From Xenopus tropicalis (Eukaryota; Chordata; Amphibia; Anura; Pipidae): a DNA stretch of 64,000 nt. The position numbers were made by a program, and so were the translations under genes. Below, piece by piece: positions 23,501-35,500 of the stretch (position 1 is its first letter; each line of letters begins with the position of its first letter). Below the pieces are notes generated by a model. That model searched no databases and was not told the DNA's origin. It saw only the letters and a list, made by a program, of their open reading frames with translations. The stretch covers positions 43,836,461-43,900,460 of the forward strand of contig NC_030686.2 of NCBI RefSeq assembly GCF_000004195.4, given 5' to 3'.

Positions 23501-26500
23501 AGGAGGCGCATAAGAATACTTACCACAATCTCCCTCATGTTTGTCTCAGTAAGAATCTTTTTCATGACCTCTGGGGGTGCAATGGATCCAGCAATAACTC
23601 CTGGCAAGGGGGGGGGGGCAGGAAGAAAGTTATAAGTGGGGGTGAGGACAAACAATAGATTTTAAAAGAGACAAGCCCAAACAGTTGTGTATCTAAAAGT
23701 CACCCCCCCCCCCCCCCAACACCGCTTACCTAAAGGCTGACACAGACCCATATCCATAGTACAGGTATGGGATCTGTTATCTGGAAACCCATTATCCAGA
23801 AAGTTCAGAATTACGGAAAGGCCATCCCCCATTGACTTCATTATAAGAAAATAATTCTAATTTCTAAAAATTTAAAATTTCCTTTTTCTCTGTAATAATA
23901 AAACAGTACCTGTACTTGATCCCAACTAAGATATAATTACCCCTTATTGGGGGCAGAACAGCCCTATTGGGTTTATTTAATGGTTAAATGATTCCCTTTT
24001 CTCTGTAATAATAAAACAGTACCTGTACTTGATCCCAACTAAGATATAATTACCCCTTATTGGGGCAGAACAGCCCTATTGGGTTTATTTCATGGTTAAA
24101 TGATTCCCTTTTCTCTGTAATAATAAAACAGTACCTGTACTTGATCCCAACTAAGATATAATTACCCCTTATTGGGGCAGAACAGCCCTATTGGGTTTAT
24201 TTAATGGTTAAATGATTCCCTTTTCTCTGTAATAATAAACAGTACCTGTACTTGATCCCAACTAAGATATAATTACCCCTTATTGGGGGCAGAACAGCCC
24301 TATTGGGTTTATTTAATGGTTAAATGATTCCCTTTTCTCTATAATAATAAAACAGTACCTGTACTTGATCCCAACTAAGATATAATTACCCCTTATTGGG
24401 GCAGAACAGCCCTATTGGGTTTATTTAATGGTTAAATGATTCCCTTTTCTCTGTAATAATAAAACAGTACCTGTACTTGATCCCAACTAAGATATAATTA
24501 CCCCTTATTGGGGCAGAACAGCCCTATTGGGTTTATTTAATGGTTAAATGATTCCCTTTTCTCTGTAATAATAAAACAGTACCTGTACTTGATCCCAACT
24601 AAGATATAATTACCCCTTATTGGGGGCAGAACAGCCCTATTGGGTTTATTTAATGGTTAAATGATTCGCTTTTCTCTGTAATAATAAAACAGTACCTGTA
24701 CTTGATCCCAACTAAGATATAAATAATCCTTATTGGGGCAGAACAGCCCTATTGGGTTTATTTTATGGTTAAATTATTCCCTTTTCTCTGTAATAATAAA
24801 ACAGTACCTGTACTTGATCCCAACTAAGATATAATTACCCCTTATTGGGGCAGAACAGCCCTATTGGGTTTATTTAATGGTTAAATGATTCCCTTTTCTC
24901 TGTAATAATAAAACAGTACCTGTACTTGATCCCAACTAAGATATAATTACCCCTTATTGGGGGCAGAACAGCCCTATTGGGTTTATTTCATGGTTAAATG
25001 ATTCCCTTTTCTCTGTAATAATAAAACAGTACCTGTACTTGATCCCAACTAAGATATAATTACCCCTTATTGGGGCAGAACAGCCCTATTGGGTTTATTT
25101 AATGGTTAAATGATTCCCTTTTCTCTGTAATAATAAAACAGTACCTGTACTTGATCCCAACTAAGATATAATTACCCCTTATTGGGGGCAGAACAGCCCT
25201 ATTGGGTTTATTTAATGGTTAAATGATTCCCTTTTCTCTGTAATAATAAAACAGCACCTGTACTTGATCCCAACTAAGATATAATTACCCCTTATTGGGG
25301 GCAGAACAGCCCTATTGGGTTTATTTAATGGTTAAATGATTCCCTTTTCTCTGTAATAATAAAACAGTACCTGTACTTGATCCCAACTAAGATATAATTA
25401 CCCCTTATTGGGGCAGAACAGCCCTATTGGGTTTATTTCATGGTTAAATGATTCCCTTTTCTCTGTAATAATAAAACAGTACCTGTACTTGATCCCAACT
25501 AAGATATAATTACCCCTTATTGGGGCAGAACAGCCCTATTGGGTTTATTTAATGGTTAAATGATTCCCTTTTCTCTGTAATAATAAAACAGCCTTACGAC
25601 AATGAAGCTGCCCATAACAGTGCCAGTATATTGCCCCCACTGCAGATATATTGGGCCTGCCGAGCTCAGGTACCCTAACAAGCTACAGATGGATCACATA
25701 CCAGTAGTGAGTGTGGAGATGTGAGCCGCAAAGTTAGGTTGAGACAAAAGATCTATGTACATGGTGGGGGTTCCATACATGCAAGTGCACCTAGAAAATA
25801 CACAGAATAAAAGCAACTCAGTAACCACCTTAGAAGAAAGTAACATAATGTGCAGTTAACTCATTAAAAAGGTACATCTATCAGAGAGTCGGAACACTCC
25901 CACAGCAGACACAGAGCAGCATAAAACAAAAGTGCAGTGCACAGGGGGGACCAATAGAGGGCAGCATATACTGCATAAAGCAATATTGCAAAAGACGTAC
26001 CATGAAACGACATTTGCCCAATAAAATATACTTCTAAAGGCTCCCATACACGGGCCGATAGTAGCTGCTGATATGGGTCCCTTGGACCGATTCGGCAGCT
26101 AATCGGCCAGTGTATGGGCACTTCTGACGGGCCTGCCCGACCGATATCTGTCCTGAAATCGGGCAGATCTCTATCGGCCAGGTTAGAAAATCTAGTTGGA
26201 TCGGGGACTGCACCGGCTCATTGATGCGATACCCAGACAGACTTTACCTATACCCGTCGTTATAATTTGATCGTTTGTCCCCAGGGCCAAATGATCAAAT
26301 TACCCTGGATTCTCCCGATATCGCCCACCCGTAGGTGGGGGATATCGGGAGAAGATTCGCTCACTTGGCGACATCGCCAAACGAGCGGATCTGCCAGTGT
26401 ATGGGGACCTTAACAGATATAGGACTATTAGCGCAGTGCTCTACTACCAAACAACCAGAAGGTGGCAGAATCCTCAAACAACACAATGATTTGCTGGCAG

Positions 26501-29500
26501 ACAGAGCACTGGACTAATGATACGATATATGCCGGGACCTGTGCAGTGTGACCTAGTGGCACAACCAGGTTTAATAGCAAATGCTTGTGGTTTCTGAATC
26601 CAGGAAGACATGGGGTTCGTAACCTGCATCCCCTACTTGTGCCTGTGCCCCAGGCTCTTTAATATAGATTGTAAGCTCTTTGTGCCAGCGGAACATGGAA
26701 TGATGAGGCAGAGGGGAACCTGAGGGCACTGGGGGGGAGGGGATCTAGGGTTCTTACTTCTCATTGGAAATAGCCTCAAGGAGAGCCCGAGGATCATAAC
26801 CTGGAGACGGGAAGACCAGGGTGGTACCATAAACTGCCATAACCATTCCCCCAATCACAGAGCCCAGGCAGTGATACAGCGGCACCGGGATGGCTGTTCT
26901 AACGCCCTGGAAGAAATATGGGTCCCTGGGTCATTTAAAAAGCAGATGGCGACTCCATCCATTACAGGTTGGGAATGCCAGGAATCAGTCCAATATTGCC
27001 TCACCTTCCTCCAGTTGAAGCCCATCCGCCTTCCCCCAAGGCTTGAATTGTTAACAATGTTGTGGTGACTAAGAGTTGCCCCTTTGGGACTTCCAGTTGT
27101 TCCCTAGAAACAGACACACACGGAGTAAGATAAGGAAGGAGGTTACACAATGAAGGTACAGGAGGCATGGATACAGATAGCATGGAGAGGGGAGGATAAG
27201 AATACATATATTGTTTTCCATAGACAGTACAGTATGGGGGTACAGCTTATTGTGTGCCCAGAACATTCCTTCTCTGTATATTTGTATTTATACATATGGG
27301 TAGGAGGTGCCATAGTGTTTCCCTTAGACAGTACAGTATGGGGGTACAGCTTATTGTGTGCCCAGAACATTCCTTCTCTGTATATTTGTATTTATACATA
27401 TGGGTAGGGGGTGCCATAGTGTTTCCCTTAGACAGTACAGTATGGGGGTACAGCTTATTGTGTGCCCAGAACATTCCTTCTCTGTATATTTGTATTTATA
27501 CATATGGGTAGGAGGTGCCATAGTGTTTCCCTTAGACAGTACAGTATGGGGGTACAGCTTATTGTGTGCCCAGAACATTCCTTCTCTGTATATTTGTATT
27601 TATACATATGGGTAGGGGGTGCCATAGTGTTTCCCTTAGACAGTACAGTATGGGGGTACAGCTTATTGTGTGCCCAGAACATTCCTTCTCTGTATATTTG
27701 TATTTATACATATGGGTAGGGGGTGCCATAGTGTTTCCCTTAGACAGTACAGTATGGGGGTACAGCTTTTTGTGTGCCCAGAACATTCCTTCTCTGTATA
27801 TTTGTTTTTTTACATATGGGTAGGAGATGCCATAGTGTTTCCCTTAGACAGTACAGTATGGGGGTACAGCTTATTGTGTGCCCAGAACATTCCCTCTCTG
27901 TATATTTGTATTTATACATATGGGTAGGGGGTGCCATAGTGTTTCCCTTAGACAGTACAGTATGGGGGTACAGCTTATTGTGTGCCCAGAACATTCCTTC
28001 TCTGTATATTTGTATTTATACATATGGGTAGGAGGTGCCATAGTGTTTCCCTTAGACAGTACAGTATGGGGGTACAGCTTATTGTGTGCCCAGAACATTC
28101 CTTCTCTGTATATTTGTATTTATACATATGGGTAGGGGGTGCCATAGTGTTTCCCTTAGACAGTACAGTATGGGGGTACAGCTTATTGTGTGCCCAGAAC
28201 ATTCCTTCTCTGTATATTTGTATTTATACATATGGGTAGGGGGTGCCATAGTGTTTCCCTTAGACAGTACAGTATGGGGGTACAGCTTATTGTGTGCCCA
28301 GAACATTCCTTCTCTGTATATTTGTATTTATACATATGGGTAGGAGGTGCCATAGTGTTTCCCTTAGACAGTACAGTATGGGGGTACAGCTTATTGTGCC
28401 CAGAACATTCCTTCTCTGTATATTTGTATTTATACATATGGGTAGGAGGTGCCATAGTGTTTCCCTTAGACAGTACAGTATGGGGGTACAGCTTATTGTG
28501 TGCCCAGAACATTCCTTCTCTGTATATTTGTATTTATACATATGGGAGGGGGGTGCCATAGTGTTTCCCTTAGACAGTACAGTATGGGGGTACAGCTTAT
28601 TGTGTGCCCAGAACATTCCTTCTCTGTATATTTGTATTTATACATATGGGAGGGAGGTGCCATAGTGTTTCCCTTAGACAGTACAGTATGGGGGTACAGC
28701 TTATTGTGTGCCCAGAACTCCTACTCCCTTGAGCGGGCATTTGGCAAGGCCCCCTGTGCAGGTGTGGGAGTCCCTGGGGGGCAGCAGCCCAGGTGGGGCT
28801 CGGACACCCATTACGATGCTGGTATACGGCACAGTTGCCCTGCTGTGTGAGGCTCAGACAAGGTAACTATATCAGACACTTACAGATGTGAACTGGATGT
28901 TGATGGGGTCGTCACATGTAATTTGCTTCTGAAGATCCTGCAGCTGCAGCACTGAGCTCGGGTTCCCTGCCTCCATGACATCCTGGAACAGAAAGGTGCC
29001 GGGGTGCCGCTTGTCCAGGACAACAACTGTGTGGAGATCCGGAAGCCTGTCAGATAGAGAGGCATGGGAGTCTGAGCATAAGTATAAAAAAACATGGAGG
29101 AGACCGCAACCTGGGGAATTCATGGAGGCAAATGTTGCCTGAAATGTGATTGCCCCTATGCAACCTGAACAGGAACAGAGTGGGACTTGCCTGTAGGAAA
29201 GTTAGTAACATGTGAGTGCCAATGGGAGACAGAAGGGGCACCATGGGGGAGGGGAGGAGACCAAGAAAGTGGGTGCTGAAGGAAGGACAGAAGGAAGGAT
29301 TCAGAAGGGACCTACTTACTTCTTGCACTGAAGTCCTCCTGCTGGTGAAGTCTCCAATTCTGGACAAACCTCTGAAAGCAGCTCATAGTACTTCTGGGAT
29401 TTAAACTGTGATGGGAAAATAAGTGCGGAACATCTAACCTGCAAGGAGGAGAACAGACATCAGTCTACAACAGGAGAAAAACCTTAACAAAGAGCTGGTG

Positions 29501-32500
29501 CTAGAGTTGGTTCCTATTGGCTTCACGGCCCTGGGCTCCACTGGAGAAGAGACCAAAGCGGAGTCGTTGGGCAATAAATCCCAGCATGCTCCAGGTTCAC
29601 AGATAGCAAGCAATGGCTGCGAGGATGGGTGGCCAAGAAAGACCAAGTAGAGATCTAGATGCTAGCACCCTTTGGCTGATGGCCTACAGTTCCCAGCATT
29701 CTCCAACTGCAGGGGGATTCACACTGGCACCTATGGGAATGAGGGGCCCATACCTGCTCGATCTTCCTATAAAGGGGCAGTAAAGTATTTTTGCCAAGGT
29801 CATCTCCGTACCTTCCTCAGGACGTACTCCAGCTCTCTGGACTGATAGGCCGGGTTCACAGAGACCTACAGACAAAATTCAATATTAAAATGCTATTGCG
29901 CTCCACCCCATTCCTGCCGTGCTGTCACTCAAGCATCCGCCGTCCATTTATGCCGGAATCGCCAACCTTACGTCCAGTCTAGTGCTGCCCCTGAGGCACC
30001 TTACCAGGATAATGCCAGCCTGGGCCGTGGCAAACTGCACTAATATCCATTCATAGCTGTTGGGGCCCCACATTCCCACGCGATCTCCTCTCTTGAGGCC
30101 AAGAGCTACTAGCCCGGCGGCAAGTGTATCGACCTGAGGGGAAAGGGACACCCAAAAAGTTAGATATTTCAGATATCCTTACGCCTGATTAGCCCCGCCT
30201 CCTCCCATCCCTTTCATATACTCCCAAACGCACATCCTTGATCAGCTGGCTGAAGGTTTTGCGTGTGTCGCTGGTGGGGAAAATGACGGCCTCCTGGTCG
30301 GGGGTCCGATGGGTGGTCTCCAGTAGGCACTGGTGCACGGTCCTGCTGGTGAGGGGCAGCTCGCTGGTTCCATGAACATAACTGGTGTTGGTAACAGGCC
30401 TGGGAGGTGGGGCGTCTGACAGCAAAGAGCTGAAGGGGTAAGAAGAACTCTATGAACATGTTACTCTACACCGGCTGGCACAGTCATGCTAATGGGCACG
30501 CCAACGTTCAAGCATTAAAGGGAAACTTTACCTAATAATTTAGTATTTTGAACCCATTTAAAGAACCTCAATAACAGTGTCCCCTTTAAATATCCATGCC
30601 TGCTCTGCCAATGTCACCAGAGGGGGCTGAATAGGAAACAGGGGCCCTTATATAAATATATATATATAAATATATATAGGTTCTGTCGGACAAGGAACAG
30701 GTGCGGATTCGTTCAGGCCGCGCTGAGGCTACAGGAACAAGATGCCTCTGCCAAGCTGGAACCAACGACAAAGACATTTGAAAGCTGCAAAGAGTAAGAA
30801 GGCAAAAGGCAAATAACCAAGACCAATTGAAAAGTTGCTTAGAACTGGCTAATTTACAACATACTAAAAGGTTAACTGAAATGTGAACCCTTTTCAAATG
30901 AAGAAGGGAGGGAAACAGAGGGTTTGGGGTCTGGGACCTTTGGATAACAATTGTGGTCAAACATTACACGCCGGCTTGGCATTACCAGTTAATGGCTGAA
31001 CTAAGTGACTGACTAACCATAACAATAATATTTACTTTCTACATCCAATAGTGGGGTCAAGGGGCACAGTGAATCCCCATCACTGTCTATTTTGCCTGAC
31101 ACCCATACAACCTGTACCTGACCGCTCCCATCTCTATACCCACACCCGACCTTCCTATCTGTGACGTTACCAAAGGGGCTGGGGCGACACACGTGTACAT
31201 AAATAAAGATGGCAGAGCCAGGAAGTGGGGCTTAACTATGGTGTGAGTGGGCTCAATGGGCCAAACATGGGATATCTACTCACCATAAATATACAGAAAC
31301 AGGCCTGGGCTGGGAGTCAAACTAGGCCCTGGCATTCCAAGTACCCAGAGGCCCAAACAGCCCCCCCAGCCCAATAAATAGTGACTATGGCACCTTACAG
31401 CAGCCCCTCTGGCATTTGCCTGAATCCACAGATTGCCAGTCTGGGCCTGGGCCCTGGCATTCCCAGTACCCAGAGGCCCAAACAGTCCCCCCAGCCCAAT
31501 AAATAGTGACTGTCTATGGCACCTTACAGCAGCCCCTCTGGCATTTGCCTGAACCCACAGATTGCCAGTCTGGGCCTGGGCCCTGGCATTCCAAGTACCC
31601 AGAGGCCCAAACAGTCCCCCAGCCCAATAAATAGTGAGTGTCTATGGCACCTTACAGCAGCCCCTCTGGCATTTGCCTGAACCCACAGATTGCCAGTCTG
31701 GGCCTGGGCCCTGGCATTCCAAGTACCCAGAGGCCCAAACAGCCCCCCCAGCCCCATAAATAGTGACTGTCTATGGCATCTTACAGTAGCCCCTCTGGCA
31801 TTTGCCAGAACCCACAGATTGCCAGTCTGGGCCTTGCACCCATATTGCATTGTGCTAGGGGCTATGGTCCCTCTGCTTATTATTCAGTTGCTCTCCCCCA
31901 GTCTGTGCCCCAGCCGTGCCCAAGCTCCTGTGCCACTGAGTTCTCTCTCTCTAATATCTGTGTGACTGTAAATGTCAGCGAGTCGCATAAACACACGTGC
32001 TGTTGGCTCGGTGCCGGAATATCCTGAAGCCTAGTGCCTGTACGGTCACATGTGCCTGGGAGCGCACTGCTGGCAAACACAAACTAATTCAATGTACCAT
32101 GGTACTTTCCCATGTTATTGTCTCTAACTGTAGGCATTTTGGCATCTGTGGGTAGGAGAGCATTTGGAAGGGATAGGATAATGGAAAATAACGATCACCG
32201 TTTAGATTGTAAGCTCTACAGAGCAGGGACCTTCATCCTCTTGTGTCTTTGAGTTTTAAATTATTGCAACTGTATCTTGTATTTATTGTTATACTGTGTA
32301 TTTATCTATAATTATCTTTAACCCCCTGTTTGTATTAATGTATTCATCTCCCGCACCCCCTAGGGGCCCCCGCTGCACCTCCTAATCCCCTGCAGGGGGG
32401 CCCATTGGATTTTTTCCCCAGTGTCCCGGTAGCCCAGTCCGACCCTGGTTCTGACAAACTATATAGCAGAAGCTGATTAACAGACCTGGAGTAGAACACT

Positions 32501-35500
32501 GCTCTCATTTGCAGCCATTATACTTGTGTATACTCTGATGCACCCAGCACCCTGTCTCCCTGGCGATTGGTTGGTAAGAGTGAGACTGGGCCGCTCCTGG
32601 GGGACCACGCGTTCTGTGTGTGAATTAGCCGCTATGTTGTATCTCATATTGAGGTAAAGGGCCCCCTGTACAGCACAATTCTACAACCCTGGGCAGCTGT
32701 CAGTCACTAGTGTGCCACTGCCCATCTTCATGTGTCCCTCTGTGGGAAGCCGCCAGTGGCACAGAGGGATACTAGGAAGATGGGCAGGGGCACAGAGGGA
32801 CACAGGGAAGAAGGGCAGTGGCACAGAGGGACACAGGGAAGCTGGGCAGGGGCACAGAGGATGCAAGGCACTGGGCAGGGGCACAGAATAGCCAGGCAGC
32901 AAAAAAAAAAAAAAAAAACTGGGCAAACTTGTAACCCAAAAGTTCCATCCTTTGCAAACCCCCCCCCGCACCCATAAATACCCCCTTTACCCAGTCTCAT
33001 TCTGCATTTTCCCAGTCACTGACAGCTGCCCATGGTTATAGAATCGTACTGTACCGGGGGTGCCAGGGAGTCACTGGGGATTGATAAAACTGATACAGAT
33101 AACAGTGTGCCAGAGTAAAGTTGGCCATACACGCTAATATTCACTTGTGGCGAGGTCGCGCCAGATTAGTGGAACGTGGGCCAAACCACATCGCAGTACT
33201 TTGAATGCAAGCCAACAATTAAAGGGGAAAAAACACTATCTACAAATGTTTAGCAAATAATATGTCAGAGGTTAATGAGCACAGAGGCCATTATTAATCT
33301 CCAGAGTAATCATTACATGGGGGTTAAAGGTTGGTCCAGATGAGATATTAATGCCGAGATTACAGGACTCCGCCTCCTGCATGCCCCAACTAGCCCACGC
33401 TGTAGCTAACTCCTCCCCACAGTAACTGGCATCAGACTGGGCAGAGGGTCCCACAGCTTTGGGAATGGCCCACTTAAGGGGTCTCACAGCAGTAGACTGG
33501 GGTCCCCATTTGAAGGCGAGATTATCAGATACAACATAGCGGCTAATTCACATACGTAGAATGCGTGGTCCCCCAGGAGCGGCCCAGTCTCACTCTTACC
33601 AACCAATCGCCAGGGAGACAGGGTGCTGGGTGCATGAGAGTATACACAAGTATAATGGCTGCAAATGAGAGCAGTGTTTGTTCATCCTGTTCTCTTCTCT
33701 GGTTCAAACTCTCCAAACAATGTAGCAGAAGTCAGTTCTTTTCCAGGTTTGTTAATCAGCTTCTACGATATTGTTAGTCAGAACCAGTAGTGCAGAGAGC
33801 AAGTTGAGATTCCCTGCTCGGCCCTTTATGGAGGCAATATACACTGTGCACACATTCCTACTGTTGTGATCATTATTTTCCATTATCCTATCCCTTCCAA
33901 ATGCTCTCCTACCCACAGATGCCAACAGTTATTATTAGTCGGTATATAGTGCAGTCAGTTTTGCGCAGATTTTGCGCAGATTTACGGAGATTGTTCCTAT
34001 CAGTCCCTGCCCCAGCGGGGCTATAAGGTGGCCGTGGATTAAAAGATCCGCTTGTTTGGTGGCCAAACCAGTAAATCTTTGCCCTATTTGCCCACCTTGA
34101 TTAAGCTGAACCGATTGGCCCTAGGGCTCTGCAGGTTGTTGGATCGTGACCACATCAATGTGCAGACCTGGTCCTCGATTCAATGGAAAAATCATACCTG
34201 CCCAATCCACATCTGCCCGATTTGTGCCCACATATCCGTCAGTAGGCCTATCAGGAGGCCCCATACATGGGCTGATAAGATGCCAACTGGGTCCATTGGC
34301 TGCTTTTATTAGCCCATGTATGCCCACCTTTACACTCTAACTAAAGGTGGCCATACATATTAAGATCCTCTTGTTTGTTGAGGTCACCAAACGAGTGGAT
34401 GTTTCTCCCCATATGCCCACCTAAGGACTGAACGACTTAAATCGAACTAAAGGACTCCTACCCGGCCTGCACCCGGAGGCACTGTCTCCTCGGAAGCAGA
34501 CACAGCGGATGTTGGCTTTAAAATGCAAACTCGTTTTTTTTCTGGCGATATCTGCTGCGTATGCCTGCACCTAAGTGGGCACAGTGCTTCTGGGTGCAGG
34601 CAAGGTAGGAGGCTGATGCCAACAATGGGTTGATTCTTGGCTGCAGGATGAGAATCATGGGTGGCATCAGTCTTAACCTCCCTGGCTAAGGACCGGACCT
34701 CTTGTTAAATAACGGCACCACATTCTCCCTTCACTACTGGCAACCACACAGCTAATCTCCCTTTGTGCCACACTGGGGAAAATCCCATCAGGATTCATTT
34801 GCCACCAAATAATCTTGTTTCGTATGGACTTTCTCCCGGCTCAACCAGTCACCTATACTTAAACTTACAGAATTACAGCCTTAAACAGATGAAAAGCAGT
34901 TGAATACCTCGGCCTTCTCCCTGTTTCCGCCAACCAGTTTAACGGCATTGTATTTAAAAAACCCTTTTTATTTTTAATTTTGTTTCCCCGATTGCATTTC
35001 TACCTGCTCCACTGCCTCTTCCCCTTTATTAAAAGGTTCGAATTACTCAGCTAACTTGAATGCCTTCTGTGCACATTTCTTGTTCCTAATCTCAGTAATC
35101 TATTCAGCCATAGTGGTTTGCACTATAGAGACGTGTTTGGCAGCATTTGACATTGTATTTACCTTGAGTTTAACCCTGGGAAAGGGCTGCCCCAGTTAAT
35201 ACGCCTTTTCATGCCATTCACACAGTGAAAAAATTGTGTTTTGACACCTGGGACCAAAAGAAAAGGTACAAAAAACACACTGGGTGCCATTACCCTTCTT
35301 GTAGCAGCAAATGAGACTTGTCATGGGTTACTTTCCCTTGGCCATAATAAAAAGCACTGCGGCTTCCCAGTGACCAATAATTAAACCCAGAGAAAAGTGC
35401 CTGTCTGCATTTACTGATAAAAGTCATGGTTTAAGACCCAAAGCCGACTGATGTCAATGAGAGTCATCTGTGGCAAAAAGCATGGTTTTTAGCAGTGGTT

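Noticed and set aside
27150..28665. Overlapping 75-123 codon frames with conserved sequence in the 104-bp array
   Set aside because: The identity comes from nearly identical DNA units. Frames stop at fixed positions in each unit, and the array lies within an ACSF2 intron.
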